5,923 nt of DNA from Treponema sp. (GCA_031278755.1 JAITJV010000164.1:1-5923); one strand, 5' to 3'. Positions 1 through 5,181 are shown, numbered from the stretch's first letter. Translations and numbers: made by a program. The notes: generated by a model not told the origin, from the sequence alone.

Positions 1-1
1 T

Positions 2-247
2 TCATCAGGCGTCTTCGAATTGGGAACAGGCCATATTCCCTGCGCAAAACCGAGTTATGGGGGAACGACTCCCTACACCGATACGGGCGATTACGAAAAC
101 ACCATAGGAAAGTATTCCATTAATCAAATGATGCAGGCGCCTTCGGACATAGATTCCGGCAGGCTCCTTTTCGCGGCTACCGTGCAGGATGGACTGTGGT
201 CCTATAAATTGCGTACAGACGGGTGGCAGTGGAACATGGAGGAATGA
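2..247 (+). CDS. C-terminal end of an unrecognised protein (partial, 5' end outside window)
   Basis: This frame is open from the left edge to a TGA at 245-247, giving 81 visible residues, so it is the tail of a longer gene. The in-frame TTG at 20 need not be a start. I do not recognise the family. The visible part is rich in Gly, Tyr, Thr and Trp, has no obvious membrane segment, and ends in an aromatic stretch (LLFAATVQDGLWSYKL, then DGWQWNMEE). That rhythm of short hydrophobic strands with Gly-Leu-Trp resembles a beta-propeller blade or other beta-rich extracytoplasmic domain, but this is only an impression. The stop overlaps the next start in an ATGA, so the two genes are probably cotranscribed and translationally coupled. 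I am fairly sure that it is coding and have no functional call. Confidence 0.65.
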   Translation, partial: SSGVFELGTGHIPCAKPSYGGTTPYTDTGDYENTIGKYSINQMMQAPSDIDSGRLLFAATVQDGLWSYKLRTDGWQWNMEE

Positions 248-2526
248 ACGATCTTTTCTCCCAAAACAACGCTGAAAACCGGGGGCCGCTTGCGGACCGT
301 ATGCGGCCCCGCACCCTTGATGACGTCGTAGGTCAGAATCATATAGTCGGACAGGGGCGGCTCCTCAGGCGGTCCATACAGGCGGACAGGCTTTCATCGG
401 TTATTTTTTACGGTCCTCCCGGAACGGGAAAAACCAGCCTTGCCCGCGTCATAGCGAACACAACACAGGGCTGTTTTGAAAACCTCAACGCCGTTCTTTC
501 GGGGATCAAAGACATACGGGAAGCCATAGACCGCGCCGACGAGCGGCTGCGGCTCTACGGCAGGCGGACTATTCTTTTTGTGGACGAAGTACACCGGTGG
601 AACAAGGCCCAGCAGGACGCCCTGCTCCCCTGGGTGGAAAACGGCACGGTGATCCTCGTCGGGGCGACCACGGAAAATCCTTTTTTTGAAGTGAACAGGG
701 CGCTGGTAAGCCGGAGCCGCATCTTCCAGCTTAAACCCTTAACGCCTGAGGATCTGATGGAAACCGCCAGGCGCGCCGTTTCCGACGGCGAACGGGGCTA
801 CGGTAAATGGAAGGTCCGCTTTGAGGACGGCGCCCTGGAGCACATCGTTGAAGTGGCCGGAGGGGACGCGCGGAGCCTCCTTAACGCCCTGGAACTGGCG
901 GTGGAAACATCGGTTCCCGGCCGGGCCGAAGAGGAACCGGCGGGGCCGGCGGAACCGCGCTGGCCGCCTCCTCCGGGCGCCGAAATATTCATTTCCATGG
1001 AAGCCGCCGAAGAAAGCATACAGCGGCGGGCCGTGCTCTACGACAGGGACGGCGATTATCACTTCGACACCATAAGCGCGTTCATCAAAAGCGTCCGGGG
1101 CAGCGATCCGGACGCCGCCCTTTACTGGCTTGCGAAAATGGTCCGCGCGGGGGAGGACCCTTCGTTTATTTTCCGCCGCATGATAATCCTTGCAAGCGAA
1201 GACGTCGGCCTCGCCGATCCCCGCGCCCTTTCGGTCGTTATTTCCTGCGCGGAAGCTTTCGACCGCATAGGTTTTCCGGAAGGAAATTTCCCCCTGTCCC
1301 ATGCGTGCCTTTACCTCGCCACGGCGCCCAAATCAAACACGGCCCTGGCCTTTTTTGACGCCATGAAAGAGGTTGAAAAAGAAGACGCGGAAGTTCCCAA
1401 CCATCTCCGCGACGCGAGCCGCGACGCGGAAAGTTTCGGCCACGGGGAAGGCTACATATACCCCCACGCCTACCGCGACCACTGGGCCGCCCAGCAGTAC
1501 CTTCCTTCAAGCCTCAAAGGCCGCGCCTTTTATATACCGTCGGTTTCAGGCTACGAGGGAAAAATACGCGAAGAAGTGCTCCGAAAACGGGAGCTGCAGG
1601 CGGCGATAGTTCTGGGAGACGCCGAAGAAAACCCCGCCGGCGGCGGGATCCTCACATGGTCGGCGTCGTCAAAAGGCCGTGAAGGGTGGTTCAAGCGGCT
1701 TGAATCGGGAAGGAGCGGCCTCCTCCTTTCAGACAGAAACGCCCTTTTCGGGGCGGTGTCCATAGCCAGGCATGACCGTATCCTTGTTCCGCTGGCAAAC
1801 GACGGCCTTCTCCTTTGGGAAGGGCTCCGGCGCGTCCCCGAAGGCCTCTGCGCGGGACTGGTTGACAGTGAAGGCGCCGGGGAAGCCCTGCTCCGTTACG
1901 CCGCCGCCCTGGATGAGGCTGAACAGCCTCTGCTGGCCGTCTTCAACGGCGCCGTCCTTCCGTCGCCCGAACAATGCGGAACGTGGTTTTCTTCCCCCCG
2001 GTTCGATCACATCCTTCTGCGGGAACCCTGGCGGAAAGGAAAAAATACCGCCGGGTTTAAGGACCTTGCCGGGGCCGTAAAGGAGCTGCTGGCCCCCGGA
2101 GGGGACATTGCCCTGCTGGCCTCCCCTCCCCGGCTGGGGGGGCGAATTTCCCATGTTCTGGAAGAACCCGCCCTTAAAGGCGAACTCGCCGAAGCGGAAG
2201 ACGCCTTCTTTGGCAAAAGCGGCAAAACGGACTGGTGGACGTGGGATGAAGAAGATATCGCGTTTTATTTCAGGGAAACGGGCTTTAATGTCCATGTTAC
2301 CTTTATCGATCAGGAAGAAGACAGGCTTGTTACCCCCCGGGATCTTGAAAACTGGTTCAACAGCGAAAAATCACGATGGGGCGCCTTTATGGCCGGGCAA
2401 ATTGATTCCGCCGCGCTCCTGCTTATACGGCAAGCCCTGGAAGAACGCATCAGGACGGGGCCGCTGCCCTGGAAATGGAAAAGCGTTCTGCTTTATGCCG
2501 CTTTCCCCGGGGAAACAGCAGGCTGA
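244..2526 (+). CDS. rarA: RarA/MgsA-family AAA+ ATPase fused to a C-terminal methyltransferase-like domain
   Basis: The protein has 760 residues. Residues 1 to about 450 are a complete RarA/MgsA replication-associated recombination ATPase: Walker A GPPGTGKT (57-64), Walker B ILFVDEVH (110-117), sensor 1 GATTENP (140-146), arginine finger SRSR (156-159), sensor 2 GDAR (207-210), then the family's C-terminal region (ISAFIKSVRGSDPDAALYWL, 277-296; ASEDVGLADP, 317-326; APKSN, 361-365). RarA proteins act at stalled or gapped replication forks. A Pro/Glu-rich insert (about 222-246) separates the ATPase core from that region. Residues 450-760 exceed normal RarA length (roughly 430-450) and look like a degenerate class I methyltransferase fold: a motif I-like strand (DRILVPLANDGLLLW, 511-525), FDHILLREPWR (587-597) and LLAPGGDIALLASPP (615-629). 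RarA plus unknown-domain fusions are known, notably in cyanobacteria. The ATG at 244 is preferred because MNDLF precedes the conserved PLADRMRPRTLDDVVGQ and the ATG overlaps the upstream stop. GGAGG (238-242) lies only one base before it, so reinitiation is likely. Confidence 0.93.
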   Translation: MNDLFSQNNAENRGPLADRMRPRTLDDVVGQNHIVGQGRLLRRSIQADRLSSVIFYGPPGTGKTSLARVIANTTQGCFENLNAVLSGIKDIREAIDRADERLRLYGRRTILFVDEVHRWNKAQQDALLPWVENGTVILVGATTENPFFEVNRALVSRSRIFQLKPLTPEDLMETARRAVSDGERGYGKWKVRFEDGALEHIVEVAGGDARSLLNALELAVETSVPGRAEEEPAGPAEPRWPPPPGAEIFISMEAAEESIQRRAVLYDRDGDYHFDTISAFIKSVRGSDPDAALYWLAKMVRAGEDPSFIFRRMIILASEDVGLADPRALSVVISCAEAFDRIGFPEGNFPLSHACLYLATAPKSNTALAFFDAMKEVEKEDAEVPNHLRDASRDAESFGHGEGYIYPHAYRDHWAAQQYLPSSLKGRAFYIPSVSGYEGKIREEVLRKRELQAAIVLGDAEENPAGGGILTWSASSKGREGWFKRLESGRSGLLLSDRNALFGAVSIARHDRILVPLANDGLLLWEGLRRVPEGLCAGLVDSEGAGEALLRYAAALDEAEQPLLAVFNGAVLPSPEQCGTWFSSPRFDHILLREPWRKGKNTAGFKDLAGAVKELLAPGGDIALLASPPRLGGRISHVLEEPALKGELAEAEDAFFGKSGKTDWWTWDEEDIAFYFRETGFNVHVTFIDQEEDRLVTPRDLENWFNSEKSRWGAFMAGQIDSAALLLIRQALEERIRTGPLPWKWKSVLLYAAFPGETAG

Positions 2527-2553
2527 ACCGGACAGGCCGAACTAAATGAGGCG

Positions 2554-2580
2554 GTTTCAAAACCAGCCGGGTTTTGAAAC
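2554..2580. terminator. Perfect 10-bp inverted repeat after rarA (possible terminator lacking a U-tract)
   Basis: GTTTCAAAAC (2554-2563) and GTTTTGAAAC (2571-2580) form a perfect 10-bp stem with a 7-base loop, 28 bases after the rarA stop. No T-run follows on either strand: the + strand continues AGGCT and then eight A. It is therefore not a canonical intrinsic terminator. It may shield the flagellin promoter from rarA read-through, act as a 3'-end stabiliser, or be a protein site about 60-87 bases upstream of the predicted flagellin transcription start. Confidence 0.4.
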
Positions 2581-2606
2581 AGGCTAAAAAAAATACATGA
2601 TTTTCC

Positions 2607-2634
2607 TCAAGTTTTTCCCGCTTCATGCCGATAC
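2607..2634 (+). promoter_or_regulatory. Sigma-28 (FliA) promoter of the first flagellin gene
   Basis: TCAAGTTT (2607-2614), a 12-base spacer and GCCGATAC (2627-2634) match the FliA consensus TAAAGTTT-N11-GCCGATAA at 7 of 8 positions in each box. The spacing is within the range seen for enterobacterial FliA and Bacillus SigD. An A8 tract (2586-2593) lies about 14 bases before the -35 box, where an UP element would sit. Transcription should start near 2641, giving a leader of about 105 bases. This is the textbook late-class flagellin promoter and fits the gene it precedes. Confidence 0.85.
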
Positions 2635-2702
2635 TAAAAACGGACAGGTCTTTCCGAAGCGGTAATTCCGCGGTTGCCTTCTTCGTAAAGAATTCTCCAA
2701 AA

Positions 2703-2742
2703 CGAAAACAAGGACGTTTTCGCAGACATATCAAGGAGGATG
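2703..2742 (+). promoter_or_regulatory. CsrA-type hairpin plus Shine-Dalgarno site in the flagellin leader
   Basis: CGAAAAC (2703-2709) and GTTTTCG (2716-2722) form a perfect 7-bp stem that presents the hexaloop AAGGAC with a central GGA. The core ACAAGGACGT (2708-2717) differs from the published CsrA SELEX core ACARGGAUGU at one base. A second GGA-containing site, AAGGAGGA (2733-2740), is the ribosome binding site itself, about 23 bases downstream and six bases before the ATG at 2746. Two sites, one covering the Shine-Dalgarno, is the arrangement known for Bacillus subtilis hag, and CsrA is known to act on the Borrelia flaB leader. CsrA binding here is inferred, not shown. Confidence 0.7.
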
Positions 2743-2745
2743 ACA

Positions 2746-3606
2746 ATGATCATCAACCACAACCTCAGCGCCATGTTCGCCGACCGGTCGCTCAAAGTAA
2801 CCCAGGACAGCCTTACCAAAAACATGGAAAAACTTTCATCAGGGCTTCGTATTAACCGCGCCGGAGACGACGCCTCAGGGCTTGCCGTTTCCGAAAAACT
2901 GCGCAGCCAGATCCGGGGCCTGAATCAGGCTTCAACCAACGCCATGAACGGCATTTCCTTCATACAGGTAAGCGAAGGCTACCTTCAGGAAACCCAGGAC
3001 ATCATGCAGCGGCTCAGGGAATTGGCGGTGCAGGCGGCAAACGGCATCTACTCCGACGAAGACCGCATGTACATCCAGGTGGAAGTTTCCCAGCTCGTAG
3101 ACGAAGTGGACCGGATCGCGAGCCACGCCCAGTTTAACGGCATGAACATGCTCACCGGCCGTTTTGCCCGCCCCGTCGGGGAAAACATTCCCACAGGCTC
3201 CATGTGGTTCCATATCGGCGCCAATATGGATCAGCGGGAACAGGTCTTCATCGGCACAATGACCAGCGAAGGCCTCGGCGTGCGCAGCCCGGGCGACCAA
3301 ACCTTCATCAGCCTCGAAACTCCCGACGGCGCCAACAGGGCTATTGGGACTTTGGACGCGGCCCTCAAGAAGATCAGCAAGCAGCGGGCCGACCTTGGCG
3401 CGTACCAGAACAGGCTGGAACACGCCGTGCGGGGGCTTGACATCGGCGCGGAGAACATGCAGGCGTCGGAATCCCGTATCAGGGACACCAATATGGCAAA
3501 CCAGATGGTAACCTATACGCGGGATCAGATTCTTTCCCAGGCCGGAACGGCCATGCTGGCCCAGGCCAACCAGCGCACTACTTCAGTATTGCAACTTCTC
3601 CAATAA
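2746..3606 (+). CDS. flaB: Flagellin FlaB, periplasmic flagellar core filament subunit (first copy)
   Basis: This is a core filament subunit of the spirochaetal periplasmic flagellum, exported by the flagellar type III apparatus; it has no signal peptide, as expected. Its 286 residues match treponemal FlaB length. The N-terminal D0/D1 part (1 to about 140) carries [29 protein letters not shown] (29-51), [10 protein letters not shown] (53-62) and [17 protein letters not shown] (124-140). The C-terminal D1/D0 part carries [15 protein letters not shown] (211-225), [10 protein letters not shown] (242-251) and [14 protein letters not shown] (262-275). The short middle (about 141-205, including [14 protein letters not shown]) replaces the variable D2/D3 domains of extracellular flagellins. 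The ATG at 2746 is chosen over one at 2740 because it begins MIINHN and lies six bases after AAGGAGG. It is driven by the FliA promoter at 2607. The middle looks like canonical treponemal FlaB1-3, but I cannot assign the subtype. Confidence 0.97.
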   Translation: MIINHNLSAMFADRSLKVTQDSLTKNMEKLSSGLRINRAGDDASGLAVSEKLRSQIRGLNQASTNAMNGISFIQVSEGYLQETQDIMQRLRELAVQAANGIYSDEDRMYIQVEVSQLVDEVDRIASHAQFNGMNMLTGRFARPVGENIPTGSMWFHIGANMDQREQVFIGTMTSEGLGVRSPGDQTFISLETPDGANRAIGTLDAALKKISKQRADLGAYQNRLEHAVRGLDIGAENMQASESRIRDTNMANQMVTYTRDQILSQAGTAMLAQANQRTTSVLQLLQ

Positions 3607-3623
3607 GGCGTTATCTTATAAAA

Positions 3624-3660
3624 GGGAGTTTCCGGAAACTTCGGTTTTTAGAAACTTCCC
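3624..3660 (+). terminator. Nested inverted repeats after the first flaB (candidate transcript end)
   Basis: A 14-base perfect palindrome, AGTTTCCGGAAACT (3627-3640), is followed by TCGG and five T (3645-3649). Its left arm can instead pair with a second copy of GAAACTTC (3651-3658): GGGAGTTTC (3624-3632) with GAAACTTCCC (3651-3660), with one bulged base. The duplicated right arm makes the two hairpins mutually exclusive. The small hairpin plus T5 is a weak intrinsic terminator, and the larger one could protect the flagellin mRNA 3' end. It lies 18 bases after the stop codon. Confidence 0.45.
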
Positions 3661-3668
3661 TGAAATAA

Positions 3669-3701
3669 GGGAGGTTCGGCGGCTAAGGCCCGCGAACCTC
3701 C
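3669..3701 (+). terminator. GC-rich 9-bp stem-loop downstream of the first flaB
   Basis: GGAGGTTCG (3670-3678) pairs perfectly with CGAACCTCC (3693-3701), and the loop can extend the helix (GCGG with CCCGC, one bulge). No T-run follows, so it is not a canonical intrinsic terminator. GGGAGG at 3669-3674 can alternatively pair with CTTCCC (3655-3660) of the preceding structure, so the hairpins here overlap. A 3'-end stabilising or processing stem is as likely as termination. Confidence 0.4.
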
Positions 3702-3749
3702 ACGGCCCAAAAATCGTGTATTCCGGCCGCGGAACCGGAACTGCGGTGC

Positions 3750-3882
3750 AGGCCGTTTACGAATCATGGAGAAGCCTGAGGCGTATAACGGCGTGAGCCG
3801 TTGAGCCTTGAAACGGGTTTACAAGAGCGCGTCTGTTGTAAACCGGTGATCTTTGACAAAAACCCTCTTGTTGTCATTTTTT
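3750..3882 (+). ncRNA. Candidate structured RNA in the flaB-flaB spacer (cis-regulatory or small RNA)
   Basis: This part of the 497-base gene-free spacer (3607-4103) holds a set of helices. AACGGC (3787-3792) and GCCGTT (3797-3802) close a GTGA tetraloop of the GNRA class; the stem continues across an internal loop with AGGC (3779-3782) and GCCT (3805-3808), plus two possible G-U pairs. GGTTTACAA (3816-3824) pairs perfectly with TTGTAAACC (3836-3844). A terminator-like hairpin with T6 ends the segment. Two alternatives compete: GTTTAC (3755-3760) can also pair with GTAAAC (3838-3843), and ACAAGAG (3821-3827) can pair with CTCTTGT (3865-3871). The whole looks like a riboswitch or attenuator, or a short independent RNA. 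I do not recognise a known family; c-di-GMP and cobalamin riboswitch hallmarks are absent. No clear promoter was found for it. Confidence 0.35.
3854..3882 (+). terminator. Weak intrinsic terminator in the flaB-flaB spacer
   Basis: TGACAA (3854-3859) and TTGTCA (3871-3876) form a 6-bp stem with an 11-base loop, followed at once by six T (3877-3882). The stem is short and A/T-rich, so termination may be partial. It stands 222 bases before the second flagellin ATG, so it would set how much upstream transcription reaches that gene. Confidence 0.45.
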
Positions 3883-3901
3883 ACAGTTAAGACTGTAGAA
3901 A
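3878..3901. repeat. Inverted repeat around TACAGT-TAAG-ACTGTA
   Basis: TACAGT (3882-3887) and ACTGTA (3892-3897) are a perfect 6-bp dyad with a TAAG spacer. As RNA the stem extends outwards to 3878-3901 through T-A pairs and one G-U pair, and so uses the T-run of the preceding terminator. It could be a protein operator or an RNA hairpin; nothing in the sequence decides between them. Confidence 0.45.
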
Positions 3902-3936
3902 CAGGCAGTACGGCGGTACGGATCGCCTACAGCGTC

Positions 3937-4079
3937 TTGTCTTTGGGAAGACAGTTCCGGGGACGGGCGCGGTTTTGAACCACAGGCGGTCTGTGCTGTG
4001 AACAGCGGACCGGGAGCGCCGGCGCGAAAGCGCTTCCGGCCTGGTGTCCGTGCGGCGCATTTCGGCTATGGACGGCCGG
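3937..4079 (+). promoter_or_regulatory. Highly structured leader immediately upstream of the second flaB
   Basis: This segment contains successive stems. TGTCTT (3938-3943) pairs with AAGACA (3948-3953). CGGTCT and GCTG (3987-3998) pair with CAGC and GGACCG (4003-4012) around a TGAA loop. GCCG plus GCGC (4018-4025) pairs with GCGC and CGGC (4030-4040) around a GAAA tetraloop. CCGGCC (4036-4041) plus GTCC (4046-4049) can pair with GGAC plus GGCCGG (4070-4079), which excludes the lower part of the GAAA hairpin. The last helix ends 14 bases before the Shine-Dalgarno GGAGGG (4094-4099). A translational switch is plausible; I see no sigma-28 or convincing sigma-70 promoter here. Confidence 0.4.
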
Positions 4080-4103
4080 AAAATACAACACATGGAGGGT
4101 CAC

Positions 4104-4958
4104 ATGATAATTAATCACAACATGAGCGCCCTGTATGCGGATCGTCAGCTTGGTGTAACCAATACCGATGTGGCGAAAAGCATAGAAAAGCTCAGCTCCG
4201 GAATGCGGATCAACCGCGCCGGGGATGACGCTTCAGGACTCGCGGTCTCCGAAAAAATGAGGAGCCAGATCCGGGGCCTGAATCAGGCGGAGCGCAATAT
4301 TCAAAACGGCGTGTCATTTATCCAGGCTACTGAAGGCTACCTTCAGGAAACCCAGGATATTCTGCACCGCCTCCGGGAACTGTCGGTACAGTCCGCCAAC
4401 GGAATTTATTCCGATGAAGACCGTATGCAGATCCAGGTGGAAGTTTCACAGCTTGTCGATGAGGTTAACCGCATCGCGAGCCATGCCCAGTTTAACGGCA
4501 TGAACATGCTGACGGGCGCTTTTGCCAGGGATTCGGCTGTTGGACGGATTATGCAGCTTCAGGTAGGGGCCAACATGGATCAGAACGAACGTATCTTTGT
4601 TGGAACCATGACCGCCGCGGCGCTCGGCTTGCAAAATTCCCAGGGCGACCTGGGAGTCGTTTCCATCGCCACTCCCGAAGAAGCGAACCTGACCATTGGA
4701 ACCGTGGATACCGCCCTTAAAACGATATCCAAGCAGCGCGCCGATCTTGGCGCCTACCAGAACCGGTTTGAAATGGCCGCCGAAGGGGTTGCCATTGCGG
4801 CTGAAAATCTTCAGGCTGCCGAATCCCGGATTAGGGATGCGGATATGGCGTCGGAAATGGTCAACTACACCAAGGATTCAATCCTGTCACAGGCGGGGAA
4901 CGCCATGCTGGCCCAGGCCAACGTGCGGACTCAGTCGGTGCTCCAGCTCCTTGGTTAA
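4104..4958 (+). CDS. flaB: Flagellin FlaB, periplasmic flagellar core filament subunit (second copy)
   Basis: This 284-residue FlaB paralogue of the upstream gene makes core filament subunits of the periplasmic flagellum. By hand count the first 140 residues match the first copy at about 112 positions (80%), including [22 protein letters not shown] (35-51) and YSDEDRM (102-108). The C-terminal D0/D1 is also conserved ([15 protein letters not shown], 209-223; [10 protein letters not shown], 240-249; [14 protein letters not shown], 260-273). The middle differs: residues 143-152 ([10 protein letters not shown]) replace [14 protein letters not shown] of the first copy, with a net loss of two residues, while GANMDQ is kept. 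The ATG at 4104 begins MIINHN and follows GGAGGG (4094-4099) by four bases; an in-frame GTG at 4044 is rejected. No FliA promoter of its own was found, so it may depend on read-through from 2607 or on an unrecognised promoter. The different middle suggests a minor or specialised filament subunit, which is inference. Confidence 0.96.
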   Translation: MIINHNMSALYADRQLGVTNTDVAKSIEKLSSGMRINRAGDDASGLAVSEKMRSQIRGLNQAERNIQNGVSFIQATEGYLQETQDILHRLRELSVQSANGIYSDEDRMQIQVEVSQLVDEVNRIASHAQFNGMNMLTGAFARDSAVGRIMQLQVGANMDQNERIFVGTMTAAALGLQNSQGDLGVVSIATPEEANLTIGTVDTALKTISKQRADLGAYQNRFEMAAEGVAIAAENLQAAESRIRDADMASEMVNYTKDSILSQAGNAMLAQANVRTQSVLQLLG

Positions 4959-5019
4959 GTTCAGTTTGAATTTTACTTTGCGTCTTAAGAGACCTCTGGA
5001 CGTCGTCTTTTGAAACGCG

Positions 5020-5053
5020 GGACGGGGAAGACGCGCCCTCCCCGTCCTTCTTT
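5020..5053 (+). terminator. Intrinsic terminator after the second flaB
   Basis: GGACGGGGA (5020-5028) and TCCCCGTCC (5039-5047) form a perfect 9-bp GC-rich stem with a 10-base loop, followed by TTCTTT (5048-5053). It starts 62 bases after the flagellin stop and has the form of a good Rho-independent terminator. It should cut off most flagellin transcription before flaG. Confidence 0.75.
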
Positions 5054-5066
5054 AAAAAAGGATGCG

Positions 5067-5178
5067 CGGGCTTACGCCCGTTTGACGGTTCTGCCACGGA
5101 TTGGCGGAACAATAAAAACGGGTTTCATTGTCATGAAACCCGGTGGAAACCCGGCGGAATTAAAATCCTTCCGGATTT
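5067..5178 (+). promoter_or_regulatory. Array of four hairpins in the flaG leader
   Basis: Four stems follow one another. CGGGC (5067-5071) pairs with GCCCG (5076-5080). GTTCTGCC (5088-5095) pairs with GGCGGAAC (5103-5110), including one G-U pair. CGGGTTTCAT (5119-5128) pairs with ATGAAACCCG (5133-5142). AAATCC (5163-5168) pairs with GGATTT (5173-5178). The right arm of the third is duplicated: GAAACCCGG occurs at 5135-5143 and 5146-5154, so CGGGTTTC has two possible partners. No protein is encoded here; the upstream in-frame extension of flaG runs through the terminator and these stems. No clear promoter is visible for flaG. Confidence 0.45.
5111..5142 (-). terminator. Intrinsic terminator oriented on the minus strand
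   Basis: Read on the minus strand, the perfect 10-bp stem (5142-5133 with 5128-5119, tetraloop GACA) is followed directly by TTTTTATT, the complement of AATAAAAA at 5111-5118. That is a canonical Rho-independent terminator for leftward transcription. No minus-strand gene is visible to its right within the window, so any transcript it ends would be antisense to flaG or fliD. It could also work only as a + strand RNA hairpin. Confidence 0.5.
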
Positions 5179-5181
5179 CCC

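Noticed and set aside
223..243. GTG start for rarA seven codons upstream of ATG 244
   Set aside because: It has no ribosome binding site, lies deeper in the upstream gene, and MNDLF before PLADRMRPRTLDDVVGQ is a typical RarA beginning.
739..2295. Long minus-strand open frames (739-1302 and 1729-2295) opposite rarA
   Set aside because: They are low-complexity, Arg/Gly/Pro-rich shadows caused by GC-rich third positions of a clearly coding gene.
2740..2745. ATG at 2740 as the start of the first flaB
   Set aside because: It overlaps the Shine-Dalgarno AAGGAGG itself; ATG 2746 gives the invariant MIINHN at correct spacing.
3617..3622. TATAAA just after the first flaB as a promoter for a small RNA
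   Set aside because: The nearest -35-like TTGCAA (3589) leaves a spacer of about 22 bases.
3853..3882. TTGACA at 3853 as a sigma-70 -35 box for the second flaB
   Set aside because: At 16-19 bases downstream there is only ATTTTT or TTTTTT, no usable -10; the hexamer is better explained as part of the terminator stem.
2575..3906. GAAACAGGC occurring in two spacers (around 2575 and 3898)
   Set aside because: A nine-base match without conserved surroundings is readily due to chance.
3887..3913. Sigma-28 lookalike TTAAGACT followed by GGCAGTAC
   Set aside because: Only about half of the -10 positions match, far below the quality of the promoter at 2607.
4044..4103. In-frame GTG extension of the second flaB
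   Set aside because: FlaB proteins begin MIINHN and the real Shine-Dalgarno lies just before ATG 4104.
3607..4103. Frequent TTCCGG/CCGGAA hexamers in the spacer (about six copies)
   Set aside because: The hexamer is also common inside genes of this window, so it reflects composition; spacing is irregular and no array is formed.
5082..5118. TTGACG with AATAAA as a promoter for flaG
   Set aside because: The spacing is about 23 bases and the elements fall within RNA hairpins.
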